Assembly: GCF_019396325.1 (NCBI RefSeq)
Contig: NZ_JAHKRO010000009.1
Span: 62,001 to 126,000 of the forward strand
DNA length: 64,000 nucleotides
Direction of reading: 5' to 3'
From: Nonomuraea ceibae
Lineage (GTDB): Bacteria > Actinomycetota > Actinomycetes > Streptosporangiales > Streptosporangiaceae
The first letter of the stretch is position 1. Every line of letters begins with the position of its first letter. Position numbers and translations under genes: made by a program. Shown piece after piece: positions 45,189 to 54,438 of the stretch. The notes beneath the pieces are model-generated. The model worked only from the letters and a program-made list of their open reading frames with translations. It had not been told where the DNA came from and ran no database searches.

Positions 45189-46164
45189 CGATTGCTATCT
45201 CCCTCTTGTCACCGAAGATGCCCTGTGGCCGGAAGACGAGCAAGAGGATGAGTCCCAGCCCGACGAGGAGGAAGCGGAACGGGCCCACCTGGGTGGAGTC
45301 CAGGAAGGTGATCGCGCCCGACTCGACCGCACCGCTGAGCACGCCGTTGACCAGCACCAGCAGCACCCAGAAGATCGCCGAGCCGACGACCGGGCCGAAC
45401 ACGCGGGCCGCGCCGCCGAGGATGACGATCGTGTAGGCGAAGAAGGTGGTCTCGGTGCCGAAGATGTCCGGCTGCACCGAGGCGTAGGCCAGGCCGTAGA
45501 TGAAGCCGCCGAGGCAGCCGATGACGCCGCCCAGGATGAGCGACTGCATCTTGTACGAGAAGACGTTCTTGCCGAGGCTGCGCACGGCGTCCTCGTCCTC
45601 GCGGATCGCCTTGAGCACGCGGCCCCACGGGCTCTTCATGAGCAGGAAGACGATGGCGCAGGAGAGGGCGACGAGGATCCAGCCGACGACGAGCACCCAC
45701 AGCGTCCGCTCGCCGAACAGCAGCCAGCCGAACCCGTACTCCCCCTCGGGGAAGGGGTTGAGCGCGTAGAAGCCGTCGGAGAAGCCGCGCCGGCCGTCGG
45801 AGCCGCCGAAGACGTCCTTGAACGCCACCGAGCGGAACACCAATCGGACGATCTCGGCCGCCGCGATGGTGACGATGGCCAGGTAGTCGGCGCGCAGCCG
45901 CAGCGTGGGGATGCCCAGCACGAGCGCCAGCAGGACGGCCGACAGCAGGCCGACCCCGATGCCGATCCAGAACGGCAGGCCGAGCACGGTGACGGTGACC
46001 GCCAGGCCGTAGCCGGCGACCGCGAGGAACGCCGACTGCCCGAAGTTGAGCAGGCCGGTGTAGCCGAAGTGGATGTTGATGCCGATCGCGGCGAGCGCGT
46101 ACCAGACCGTCTCGACGCCGATGGCGGCCTTGACGGTGGTGGAGATGATCGTGATCCAGTCCAT
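45178..46164 (-). CDS. livM: branched-chain amino acid ABC transporter permease LivM
   Basis: This 328-residue integral membrane permease has NIHFGYTGLLNFGQ, then LRLRADYLAIVT and the ATPase-contact loop GRVLKAIREDEDAVRSLG, as expected for LivM. About eight helices are predicted by eye. The ATG at 46164 follows a run of six G. Eleven bases separate it from the upstream livH. Confidence 0.93.
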   Translation of the reverse strand: MDWITIISTTVKAAIGVETVWYALAAIGINIHFGYTGLLNFGQSAFLAVAGYGLAVTVTVLGLPFWIGIGVGLLSAVLLALVLGIPTLRLRADYLAIVTIAAAEIVRLVFRSVAFKDVFGGSDGRRGFSDGFYALNPFPEGEYGFGWLLFGERTLWVLVVGWILVALSCAIVFLLMKSPWGRVLKAIREDEDAVRSLGKNVFSYKMQSLILGGVIGCLGGFIYGLAYASVQPDIFGTETTFFAYTIVILGGAARVFGPVVGSAIFWVLLVLVNGVLSGAVESGAITFLDSTQVGPFRFLLVGLGLILLLVFRPQGIFGDKREIAIDAR

Positions 46165-46175
46165 GGTTCCCCCCG

Positions 46176-47465
46176 TCAGCCGATCCGCTCGCGGCGGCCG
46201 AGGATGCCCTGCGGCCGGAAGAGGAGCACGATGATGAGCACGGCCAGCGCGCCGACGCTCTTGAGCTCCGGCGGCACCCACAGCGTGGAGACCTGGATGA
46301 ACAGGCCGACGATGATGGAGCCGACCAGCGCGCCGAACGCCGTGCCGAGCCCGCCGAGCGTGACGCCGGCGAAGATGAGCAGCAGGATGTCCTGGCCCAT
46401 GGTGAACTTCAGGTTCTGCGACAGGCCGAGCATGATGCCGGCCAGCGCGGCGATGGCGCCGCCCATGGTCCAGATGATGCGGATGACCCGGTCGACGTTG
46501 ATGCCGGAGGAGGCGGCGAGCGCCGGGTTGTCGGCCACGGCACGGGCGGCCTTGCCGGTGCGGGTGCGCAGCAGGGCGACGCCGACGACGACCAGGACGA
46601 TCAGCTCGATGCCCATGGCGACGAAGTTCTTCGGCGCCGCCGAGATCGGGCCGACCTGGATGCCGGGCTGGGCGTTGTACTGGGCGAACGCCTCGCTCTG
46701 GCCGCCGAACAGGATGAGGAAGAGGTAGCGCAGGAAGATCGCCACACCGATCGAGACGATCATCATGGCGATGATGCCGGTGCCGCGGCGGCGCAGCTGG
46801 CCCCAGAAGAACCTGTCCTGCGCGTAGCCGAGCCCGCCCGCGAGGATGACCGCGATGATCGCGGCGGGGATGAGGTGCAGGCCGATGCCGGTGTTGAAGG
46901 CGTAGGCGAGCAGTGCGCCGAGCGTGACCAGCTCACCGTGGGCGAAGTTGGTCAGGCCGGTGGTGCCGTAGATGAGCGACAGGCCGAGCGCCGCCAGGGC
47001 GATGATCAGCCCCAGGTTGAGACCCTCGAAGGTGAGCTGCGCGGCCCGTTCCCAGAAGGCGCTGCCCCCGCTGCCGGGCTGCGCGGGCTCCTCGCCCGCG
47101 GCGGTCTTGGGCTGCAGGGCGAACAGCACGCTCGCCGGGTTGCCCTCGTAGACGGTCGGCGTGCGGACGTTCTTTCCGCCGACGATCTGCAGGTCCGCGG
47201 GGAGGGTGCTGACATCCAGCGTGACCTTGAACTTGCCGGGCTTGTCGACCGGCACCTCCCATGTGCCCTTGGCGTCACTGGTGACCTCCTGAACGGGTTG
47301 TCCGCTCTCGGTGGTCACGACGATCTTCACGCCGTTCACTGGCTGGCCTTGGTGTTGGAGTGTTCCCCTCAGGCTCTGTTCCGGATCCGCCGCATGGGCA
47401 GGAACGGCGAGCAGGAGAATGAGTCCACCCAGGAAGGCCGTGAACGCGATCACGGCTCTGCGCAA
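46176..47465 (-). CDS. livH: LivH permease with secreted-type N-terminal extension
   Basis: This is a 429-residue permease. Residues 145-429 are a normal LivH (YGTTGLTNFAHGEL, RAVADNPALAASSGIN, GVTLGGLGTAFGA). In front sits a cleavable-looking signal sequence (1-25, ending AHA) and an Ig-like/carboxypeptidase-regulatory-type beta domain (about 30-110; LRGTLQHQGQPVNGVKIVVTT). The start is TTG 47465, five bases after GAGGGAG; the frame is open to 47597. The extra domain would face outside and may contact binding lipoproteins. Confidence 0.88.
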   Translation of the reverse strand: MRRAVIAFTAFLGGLILLLAVPAHAADPEQSLRGTLQHQGQPVNGVKIVVTTESGQPVQEVTSDAKGTWEVPVDKPGKFKVTLDVSTLPADLQIVGGKNVRTPTVYEGNPASVLFALQPKTAAGEEPAQPGSGGSAFWERAAQLTFEGLNLGLIIALAALGLSLIYGTTGLTNFAHGELVTLGALLAYAFNTGIGLHLIPAAIIAVILAGGLGYAQDRFFWGQLRRRGTGIIAMMIVSIGVAIFLRYLFLILFGGQSEAFAQYNAQPGIQVGPISAAPKNFVAMGIELIVLVVVGVALLRTRTGKAARAVADNPALAASSGINVDRVIRIIWTMGGAIAALAGIMLGLSQNLKFTMGQDILLLIFAGVTLGGLGTAFGALVGSIIVGLFIQVSTLWVPPELKSVGALAVLIIVLLFRPQGILGRRERIG

Positions 47466-47852
47466 TGGTGCTCCCTCAGATAGGTCAAGGCGGGGTTGTG
47501 CCCCTCCATCTCGACACGCGGGCATCGCAGGCACGACTGGGATGCTGTGGCGGGAGCTTATTCCGGGTACGCCCGGTTCAGTATGGTTCGTCACCAATTA
47601 GTGACATGCGTGTGTCACTTGTGTGAGCAAACAACGCGGCAGGTCAGGGGCTAAATGAGCGGACACGCCTGGCGCGGTGACTAACGAATCCCTAACGATA
47701 CAAGCGGAATTCATAAAACGAGCCCGGGGGAGACCTTTGGTGCCGTATGAGGCTTCCCCGGCCTCACCCGTTGTCTACTCGGCCTCCCCGCGGGCTCCGC
47801 TGGGGACAACCGTAGCGATCCCCGGGCCCTGTGCGCAAAGGGGCTGGTGCGA
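47466..47852. other. 387-bp regulatory region upstream of livH
   Basis: This stretch has no convincing gene. It holds the livH ribosome site (47471-47477), a possible -10 TAAGCT on the minus strand (47555-47560) and the GlnR-like repeat listed separately. The part 47630-47850 lies beyond the end of the minus-strand thioesterase gene and shows nothing further. Confidence 0.5.
47590..47627 (-). promoter_or_regulatory. GlnR-like operator upstream of livHMGF
   Basis: On the plus strand GTCAC (47590-47594), GTGAC (47601-47605) and GTCAC (47612-47616) are spaced by exactly six bases each, and a weaker GAGCA follows after six more. This is the gTnAc-n6-GaAAc-n6 pattern, and the AC-n9-AC rule, of actinobacterial GlnR boxes. 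It lies about 30-70 bases upstream of the probable livH -10 box, which suits activation under nitrogen limitation. That effect is inferred. Confidence 0.55.
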
Positions 47853-48257
47853 TCAGGCGTCGCGCAGCATGCAGGTGAGGCGGGAGGTGCACACCCGCCG
47901 CCCCTGCTCGTCGGAGATCTCGATGTCGTACGTGGCCAGCGTGCGGCCGCCGTGCAGCCGGGTCGCCACCCCTGTCACGTGCCCGGAGGTCGCCGGACGG
48001 TGGTGGGTGGCGTTGATCTCGATCCCCACCGCGATCCTGCCGGGGCCGGCGAAGAGGGCGGCCCCCGTCGAGCCGAGCGTCTCGGCCAGCACCACCGAGG
48101 CGCCGCCGTGCAGCAGGCCGTACGGCTGCGTGTTGCCCGCCACCGGCATCCGCGCCACCACGCGCTCGGCGTTCGCCTCCAGGAACTCGATGCCCATCCG
48201 GTCGGCCAGCGTGCCCTCGTGCACGGCGGTGAAGGAGGCCGGGTCGATCTGCGTCAA
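47853..48257 (-). CDS. PaaI-type hotdog thioesterase
   Basis: This 134-residue hotdog-fold protein has NTQPYGLLHGGASVVLAETLGS carrying the active-site HGG/E pattern of PaaI and 1,4-dihydroxy-2-naphthoyl-CoA-type thioesterases. VGIEINATHHRPATSG follows. The TTG start at 48257 has GGAGG at seven bases. It is divergent from polA. The CoA substrate is unknown. Confidence 0.85.
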   Translation of the reverse strand: MTQIDPASFTAVHEGTLADRMGIEFLEANAERVVARMPVAGNTQPYGLLHGGASVVLAETLGSTGAALFAGPGRIAVGIEINATHHRPATSGHVTGVATRLHGGRTLATYDIEISDEQGRRVCTSRLTCMLRDA

Positions 48258-48307
48258 GGGGACGCCTCCAGTCTTTCGAGCTCGGGTTTTCTGTCGCAGT
48301 TGGAGAC

Positions 48308-48319
48308 TAGGCTGCCTGT
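48308..48319 (+). promoter_or_regulatory. candidate leaderless promoter of polA
   Basis: TAGGCT (48308-48313) is followed by six bases and the GTG start at 48320, with no ribosome site. The same TAGGCT, six bases, GTG layout is found at coaE. Confidence 0.5.
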
Positions 48320-51010
48320 GTGCCGAAGAGTGAAGTGACCCCCAGCCGACCCTGCCTGCTGCTGCTTGACGGGCATTCCCTGGCTTATCGCGCGTTCTAC
48401 GCGCTGAAAGACGCCAACCTGATGACCACCGACGGTCAGCACACCGAGGCGGTCTACGGGTTCACCTCGATGCTGACCAACATCCTGCGTGACGAGCAGC
48501 CCACGCACGTGGCGGTGGCCTTCGACCGATCGGAGCCGACGTTCCGGCACGAGGAATACTCCGATTACAAGGCCAACCGCAGCGAGACGCCCGAAGACTT
48601 CCGCGGCCAGATGCAGCTCATCTACGAGCTGCTCGACACGCTGCGCATCCCGCGCCTGTCCAAGGCCGGCTTCGAGGCCGACGACCTGATCGCCACGCTG
48701 GCCACCCGCGCCGGCGCCGAGGGCATGAGCGTGCTCATCGTCACCGGCGACCGCGACGCGCTGCAGCTCGTCAACGACGACGTCACCGTGCTCATGACCC
48801 GCCGCGGCATCAGCGACATGACGCGCTTCACGCCGGAGGCCGTCCAGGAGAAGTACGGCCTCACCCCGGTGCAGTATCCCGACTTCGCGGCGCTGCGCGG
48901 CGACCCGTCCGACAACCTGCTCAGCATCCCCGGCGTCGGCGAGAAGACCGCGGCCAAGTGGGTGCGCGAGTTCGGCTCGCTGACCGAGCTCGTCGACCGG
49001 GTCGACGAGGTCAAGGGCAAGGTCGGCGACAAGCTGCGCGAGCACGTCGCCCAGGTGCTGATGAACCGGCGGCTCACCGAGCTGCTGCGCGACGTCCCCC
49101 TGGAGGCCGAGCTGTCCGACCTCAAGCAGGGCGCCTGGGAGCGCGAAGAGGTCAACAAGCTGTTCGACACCCTGCAGATCCGCGGCGAGCTGCGCGAGCG
49201 CGTCTTCAAGACCCTCGGCACCGGCGAGCAGGAGCCCGACCAGGGCTTCGAGGTCGAGACCGTGATCCTCGGCCCCGACCGGGTGGCCGGCTGGCTGTCG
49301 GCGCTGCCCGAGGGCCGCGCCGGCGTGGCGTTCAAGGGCGTCTACGGCAGCGGCACCGGCCGCGTCGACGCCATCGCCATCGCCTCCCCCGACGGCACCG
49401 CCGCGCACATCGACCCGGTCAAGCTGACCGAGGCCGACGAGGCCGCGCTGCGCGCCTACCTGGCCGACCCCGGCAGGCCCAAGGCCGTCCACGACGCCAA
49501 GGGCCCGATCCTGGCGCTGTGGGCGCAGGGCATGGAGCTGCGCGGCCTGTCGTGCGACACCGCGCTGGCGGCCTACCTGGCGATGCCGGGGCAGCGCACG
49601 TTCGCGCTCGAGGACCTCGCCCGCCGCTACCTCAACCGCGACCTGCGCGCCGAGGAGGAGTCCGACGGCCAGGCCGCCCTGTTCGGCGACGACGAGGACG
49701 CCCCCGCCAAGGACCTGGCCCTGCGCGCCCACGCGGTGCGCGAGCTGGCCGACGCCCTGGAGGGCTTCCTCGCCGGGCGCGGCGGCACCCAGCTCCTCAG
49801 CGACGTCGAGCTGCCGCTGCTGACCGTGCTGGCCGAGATGGAGCGCGCCGGCATCGCCGTCGACAGCGAATACTTCGCCGGCCTGGAGGCCGAGTTCGGC
49901 GCCGCCGTCAAGCACGCGGTCGAGGAGGCCCACCGCTCCGTCGGCGAGCAGTTCAACCTCGGCTCGCCCAAGCAGCTGCAGGAGGTGCTGTTCGTCAAGC
50001 TCGGCCTGCCCAAGACCAAGAAGATCAAGACCGGCTACAGCACCGACGCCGACCAGCTCGCCTGGCTCGTCACCCAGACCGAGCACGAGCTGCCGACGAT
50101 CATGCTGCGCCACCGCGACCAGACCAAGCTGCGCACCACGGTCGAGGGCCTGATCAAGGAGATCGGCGACGACGGCCGCATCCACACCACCTTCAACCAG
50201 ATCATCGCCGCCACCGGCCGCCTGTCGTCGGAGAAGCCCAACCTGCAGAACATCCCCATCCGCACCGCCGAAGGCCGCCGCATCCGGCAGGGCTTCGTCG
50301 TGGGCGAGGGCTACGAGACGCTGCTCACCGCCGACTACAGCCAGATCGAGCTGCGCATCATGGCCCACCTGTCGGGCGACGAGTCGCTGATCGCCGCGTT
50401 CGAGTCGGGCCACGACTTCCACCAGGCCACCGCCGCCCGCGTCTTCGACCTGCCGCCCGAGCAGATCGACGGCGAGCTGCGGGCCCGCATCAAGGCGATG
50501 AACTACGGCCTCGCCTACGGATTGTCCGACTTCGGGCTGGCGGGCCAGCTCAACATCCCGGTCGCCGAGGCGCGGGCCCTGAAGGAGGAATACTTCGAGG
50601 AGTTCGGCGGCGTGCGTGACTTCCTGCACGACATCGTCCGCCAGGCGCGCACCAACGGCTACACCGAGACCATGATGGGCCGCCGCCGCTACCTGCCCGA
50701 CCTCACCAGCGACAACCGCCAGCGCCGCGAGATGGCCGAGCGGATGGCGCTCAACGCCCCCATCCAGGGGTCGGCGGCCGACATCATCAAGGTCGCCATG
50801 CTGCACGTCCGCCAGGCGCTGGCCGAGGAGGGGCTGGGCTCGCGCATGCTCCTCCAGGTGCACGACGAGCTCGTCTTCGAGGTGGCCCCGGGCGAGCTGG
50901 AGATGCTGCGGCAGCTCGTGAGCGACCAGATGAACGCCGCCTACCAGCTCCGGGTCCCCCTGGAGGTCTCCGTCGGCATCGGCCGCACCTGGGAAGACGC
51001 CGGCCACTAA
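48320..51010 (+). CDS. polA: DNA polymerase I
   Basis: This 896-residue enzyme has a 5'-3' exonuclease domain (1-300: LLLLDGHSLAYRAFYAL, FEADDLIATLA, VTGDRDALQL). A middle domain follows that keeps little of the 3'-5' proofreading motifs, as usual in actinobacteria. The polymerase domain has TADYSQIELRIMAHLSGDE (motif A), IKAMNYGLAYGLS (O helix) and LLQVHDELVFE (motif C). It replaces RNA primers and fills repair gaps. A strong hairpin follows. Confidence 0.97.
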   Translation: MPKSEVTPSRPCLLLLDGHSLAYRAFYALKDANLMTTDGQHTEAVYGFTSMLTNILRDEQPTHVAVAFDRSEPTFRHEEYSDYKANRSETPEDFRGQMQLIYELLDTLRIPRLSKAGFEADDLIATLATRAGAEGMSVLIVTGDRDALQLVNDDVTVLMTRRGISDMTRFTPEAVQEKYGLTPVQYPDFAALRGDPSDNLLSIPGVGEKTAAKWVREFGSLTELVDRVDEVKGKVGDKLREHVAQVLMNRRLTELLRDVPLEAELSDLKQGAWEREEVNKLFDTLQIRGELRERVFKTLGTGEQEPDQGFEVETVILGPDRVAGWLSALPEGRAGVAFKGVYGSGTGRVDAIAIASPDGTAAHIDPVKLTEADEAALRAYLADPGRPKAVHDAKGPILALWAQGMELRGLSCDTALAAYLAMPGQRTFALEDLARRYLNRDLRAEEESDGQAALFGDDEDAPAKDLALRAHAVRELADALEGFLAGRGGTQLLSDVELPLLTVLAEMERAGIAVDSEYFAGLEAEFGAAVKHAVEEAHRSVGEQFNLGSPKQLQEVLFVKLGLPKTKKIKTGYSTDADQLAWLVTQTEHELPTIMLRHRDQTKLRTTVEGLIKEIGDDGRIHTTFNQIIAATGRLSSEKPNLQNIPIRTAEGRRIRQGFVVGEGYETLLTADYSQIELRIMAHLSGDESLIAAFESGHDFHQATAARVFDLPPEQIDGELRARIKAMNYGLAYGLSDFGLAGQLNIPVAEARALKEEYFEEFGGVRDFLHDIVRQARTNGYTETMMGRRRYLPDLTSDNRQRREMAERMALNAPIQGSAADIIKVAMLHVRQALAEEGLGSRMLLQVHDELVFEVAPGELEMLRQLVSDQMNAAYQLRVPLEVSVGIGRTWEDAGH

Positions 51011-51514
51011 CCCGCACCCAGCGGGAGGGCCCGCCCGGCGCGGGCCCTCCGCCCGGGGCGCGCCTTCCGCCCGGTGCAGGCCCCGTCCGGGGCAGGACCC
51101 GTCCTGGGTGGGCGGCCGCCTGCGGGGCCCGGCCCCGGCACGGCGTGGGCGCTCTGGGTGGCCGCCTGGCGCGGCCCCCGGGTGGCGCGCGCCCCTTCCA
51201 GGCCCTCTCCCCGGCTGATCTGGCCCTCGGCCGGCGTGCGGCCTCCAGGCGGGGCAGGCTCCTCCTGTCGTGCCGCCTCCCCGTACGGCGGGCCCCTCGG
51301 GGGCGGTCGGGGCCTCGGCGCGGTGGGGGCCCCTCTGGGGCGCGCTTGCGGGGGTGGTTGCCTTCGCGTGAGGGCGTCGGGGCAGGTGGTGCCGGGGTCC
51401 TGGGTGGGTTGCGGTAGGGGTGGGTTTCGTCCTGGTTCGGCGGGGCATGGCACTTTTTTCGTGATCCTTTGGATTACGCTGAGGGAAGCTTTCCCCGAGT
51501 GGCACAGGAGTTTT
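51011..51514. other. gene-free, very GC-rich 504-bp stretch
   Basis: This holds the polA terminator and then about 430 bp of G/C-rich sequence. Open frames cross it on both strands but show no family signal or ribosome site. Only the last 50 bp, with CAGGAG before 51515, clearly belong to the next gene. Confidence 0.5.
51024..51050 (+). terminator. hairpin terminator after polA
   Basis: GGAGGGCCCGC (51024-51034) pairs perfectly with GCGGGCCCTCC (51040-51050), with a five-base loop, 14 bases after the polA stop. Confidence 0.75.
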
Positions 51515-52603
51515 GTGCAGTCCCTTACGCGGATCATCGGCGTGACGAACGTCCTGGTCGTGGTCACGGCGATCGTCGGGCTCTGGCTGGTGCCCGGCGA
51601 CCGGCCGGTGGCGGCCCCGCCCGCGCGGGCTCAGGAACGGTCCATGGCGGCGCCGACGGGCCCGGCGGTCGGCGAGGTGGCCGAGCCGCCGGGCGTCGTG
51701 GCGACCCCCGAGTTCGCCAAGCAGGTCAAGGCCAACGAGCTGGGCAAGGTCCCGGTGCTGATGTACCACCGGCTGGTCGGCAAGCGGCGCTCGTCGATCG
51801 ACCGCACGCCGGCCCAGTTCAGGCAGGAGCTGGAGAAGCTCGCCAGGAAGGGGTACGTGCCGATCAGCGCGGCGGAGTTCGCGGCGGGCGACATCCGGGT
51901 GCCGGCCGGGAAGTTCCCGGTCGTGCTCACGTTCGACGACGGCCATCCCAGCCATTTCGCGCTGGACGCCGCCGGGAAGCCCGCCCGGGACACGGCGGTG
52001 GGCATCCTGCTGGACGTGGCCGCGCGCCATCCGGGTTTCCGGCCGGTGGCCACGTTCTGGGTCAACCAGACGCCGTTCGGGCTGCGGAGCGAGCGGGAGC
52101 AGGAGGCGGCGGTGCGCTGGCTGACGGGCAACGGGTTCGAGGTGGCCAACCACACCTGGTCCCATCCGGACCTGCGCTCGCTCGGCACGAAGAAGGTGCG
52201 CAAGCAGATCGCCAGGCTCGACCGGATGCTGGGCCGGCTGGGCGTGGACAAGGTGACGACGCTGGCGCTGCCGTACGGGTCGATGCCGCGTTCGAAGAAG
52301 GCGGCCCGGCAGGGGGCGTGGGAGGGCACGCGTTACGACTACGACGGGGTGTTCCTGGCCGGGGCCGAGCCGTCCGTTTCGCCGTACGCGAAAAAATTCG
52401 ACAGGGGTGCGATCCAGCGGATCCAGAGCAACGGCAAGAAGGGCGAATGCCGCAAGTGGTGCTCGCAGTACTGGCTGGAATGGCTGGACAAGCACCCGGG
52501 CGAGCGTTATGTGTCCGACGGCGACCCGGAGCGCGTCTCCATCCCTCGTCGGCTTCGGGGTAATATCGAGGCAAAGCACAGGCCTCGGGTCAACGCTTAC
52601 TAG
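51515..52603 (+). CDS. membrane-anchored polysaccharide deacetylase (NodB/CE4)
   Basis: This 362-residue protein has a signal anchor (about 5-28), a Pro/Ala linker and a CE4 deacetylase domain. PVLMYHRLV opens the domain, and the NodB motifs VLTFDDG (metal Asp) and NHTWSHPDL (His pair) are intact. The C-terminus carries CRKWCSQYWLEW with two cysteines. It probably deacetylates peptidoglycan or another wall glycan outside the cell. GTG 51515 follows CAGGAG; the frame is open far upstream without homology. Confidence 0.88.
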   Translation: MQSLTRIIGVTNVLVVVTAIVGLWLVPGDRPVAAPPARAQERSMAAPTGPAVGEVAEPPGVVATPEFAKQVKANELGKVPVLMYHRLVGKRRSSIDRTPAQFRQELEKLARKGYVPISAAEFAAGDIRVPAGKFPVVLTFDDGHPSHFALDAAGKPARDTAVGILLDVAARHPGFRPVATFWVNQTPFGLRSEREQEAAVRWLTGNGFEVANHTWSHPDLRSLGTKKVRKQIARLDRMLGRLGVDKVTTLALPYGSMPRSKKAARQGAWEGTRYDYDGVFLAGAEPSVSPYAKKFDRGAIQRIQSNGKKGECRKWCSQYWLEWLDKHPGERYVSDGDPERVSIPRRLRGNIEAKHRPRVNAY

Positions 52604-52626
52604 CCGCGGTGGATGTGCCGGTTGGA

Positions 52627-52655
52627 TTGACCCCGTGGCGATGGTCTCATATGCT
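52627..52655 (+). promoter_or_regulatory. strong housekeeping-type promoter of rpsA
   Basis: TTGACC (52627-52632) and TATGCT (52650-52655) are separated by exactly 17 bases, the best vegetative promoter match seen in the window. Transcription would start near 52662 and give a leader of about 140 bases before the rpsA ATG. Confidence 0.7.
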
Positions 52656-52804
52656 GATCGCTGCGCTGTGGGCTCGCGCGCGCCTCAGACGGAGCGGGCT
52701 CGCGCTCGGTCACGTCGATGTCGTAACTCCTCGGCTTGATGCGGAAGAGGGCCTGCCGCGCATCGCCACATCGACATCTGTCCGCGTTCGGAGCAATTCC
52801 ACAC

Positions 52805-54286
52805 ATGACGTCCAGCACTGAGGCCACCTCGAGCACCCCGCAGGTAGCGGTCAACGACATCGGGTCCGAGGAAGCCTTCCTCGCCGCGATCGACGAGACC
52901 ATCAAGTACTTCAACGACGGCGACATCGTCGAGGGCACCGTCGTCAAGGTCGATCGAGACGAGGTTCTTCTCGACATCGGCTACAAGACCGAGGGTGTCA
53001 TCCCCTCGCGCGAGCTTTCGATCAAGCACGATGTCGACCCTGCTGACGTCGTGGAGGTCGGCGAGCACGTCGAGGCCCTGGTTCTCCAGAAGGAGGACAA
53101 GGAGGGCCGCCTGATCCTGTCCAAGAAGCGTGCTCAGTACGAGCGCGCCTGGGGCACGATCGAGAAGATCAAGGACGAGGACGGCATCGTCACCGGCACC
53201 GTCATCGAGGTCGTCAAGGGTGGTCTCATCCTCGACATCGGCCTCCGTGGCTTCCTCCCGGCGTCCCTGGTCGAGATGCGCCGTGTCCGCGACCTGCAGC
53301 CGTACGTCGGCCGCGAGCTCGAAGCCAAGATCATCGAGCTCGACAAGAACCGCAACAACGTGGTTCTGTCGCGCCGCGCCTGGCTTGAGCAGACGCAGTC
53401 GGAAGTTCGCCAGACCTTCCTCAACACCCTCCAGAAGGGCCAGGTCCGCAAGGGCGTCGTGTCCTCGATCGTCAACTTCGGTGCCTTCGTGGACCTGGGT
53501 GGCGTCGACGGTCTGGTCCACGTGTCGGAGCTGTCCTGGAAGCACATCGACCACCCCTCCGAGGTTGTCGAGGTCGGCCAGGAGGTCACGGTCGAGGTCC
53601 TCGACGTCGACATGGAGCGCGAGCGCGTCTCCCTGTCGCTCAAGGCCACCCAGGAAGACCCGTGGCAGCAGTTCGCCCGCACCCACCAGATCGGCCAGGT
53701 CGTGCCGGGCCGCGTCACCAAGCTGGTGCCGTTCGGCGCGTTCGTCCGGGTCGAGGAGGGCATCGAGGGCCTGGTCCACATCTCCGAGCTGGCCGAGCGC
53801 CACGTGGAGATCCCGGAGCAGGTCGTCCAGGTCGGCGACGAGATCTTCGTGAAGATCATCGACATCGACCTCGACCGTCGCCGGATCAGCCTGTCCCTCA
53901 AGCAGGCCAACGAGGGCGTGGGCACCGAGGTCGAGTTCGACCCGACGCTCTACGGCATGGCGGCGACCTACGACGACCAGGGCAACTACATCTACCCCGA
54001 GGGCTTCGACCCGGAGACCGGGGAGTGGCTCGAGGGCTTCGACAAGCAGCGTGAGGAGTGGGAGCGGCAGTACGCCGAGGCCCAGCAGCGCTACGAGGCC
54101 CACCGCAAGCAGATCGAAGAGGCCCGCAAGGCCGAGGCCGAGGCCGGCGAAGCCGCTCCTTCGTCCTACAGCGGTGAGTCGCAGCCCCAGTCGAGCAGCT
54201 CCTCGTCCGCTCCGGCGGCCGGCGCTCTCGCCTCCGACGAGGCTCTCGCGGCTCTGCGCGAGAAGCTCGCGGGCGGCCAGAGCTGA
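52805..54286 (+). CDS. rpsA: 30S ribosomal protein S1
   Basis: This 493-residue S1 protein has four S1/OB repeats (about 38-108, 123-192, 208-280 and 296-368), each with the GxVxxxxxxGafVdl pattern such as GVVSSIVNFGAFVDLGGVDG. A long Glu/Arg/Gln-rich helical and then Ser-rich tail follows (from about 400). It helps mRNA load on ribosomes and matches the four-repeat actinobacterial type. Codon use is the most biased in the region, as expected for high expression. Confidence 0.96.
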   Translation: MTSSTEATSSTPQVAVNDIGSEEAFLAAIDETIKYFNDGDIVEGTVVKVDRDEVLLDIGYKTEGVIPSRELSIKHDVDPADVVEVGEHVEALVLQKEDKEGRLILSKKRAQYERAWGTIEKIKDEDGIVTGTVIEVVKGGLILDIGLRGFLPASLVEMRRVRDLQPYVGRELEAKIIELDKNRNNVVLSRRAWLEQTQSEVRQTFLNTLQKGQVRKGVVSSIVNFGAFVDLGGVDGLVHVSELSWKHIDHPSEVVEVGQEVTVEVLDVDMERERVSLSLKATQEDPWQQFARTHQIGQVVPGRVTKLVPFGAFVRVEEGIEGLVHISELAERHVEIPEQVVQVGDEIFVKIIDIDLDRRRISLSLKQANEGVGTEVEFDPTLYGMAATYDDQGNYIYPEGFDPETGEWLEGFDKQREEWERQYAEAQQRYEAHRKQIEEARKAEAEAGEAAPSSYSGESQPQSSSSSSAPAAGALASDEALAALREKLAGGQS

Positions 54287-54305
54287 GCTAGCTGATCGCT
54301 GAACG

Positions 54306-54337
54306 AAGGCCCCGTACGGATCTCCGTACGGGGCCTT
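54306..54337 (+). terminator. hairpin terminator after rpsA
   Basis: AAGGCCCCGTACGGA (54306-54320) pairs with TCCGTACGGGGCCTT (54323-54337), followed by a short T run. It lies 19 bases after the rpsA stop. Confidence 0.85.
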
Positions 54338-54438
54338 TCGTCATTCCCGGAACCGGACCGCCCGCGCCGGAAAACGGGCCTCCCGAAATGCCCCTATGCG
54401 GAAGCATCCTTTCCGCATGGGGCGACATCGTGGGCCCC

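Noticed and set aside
51007-51567. Long open frames on both strands between polA and the deacetylase
   Set aside because: Composition is Pro/Arg/Gly-rich low complexity typical of antisense frames in GC-rich DNA, and no conserved motif is present.
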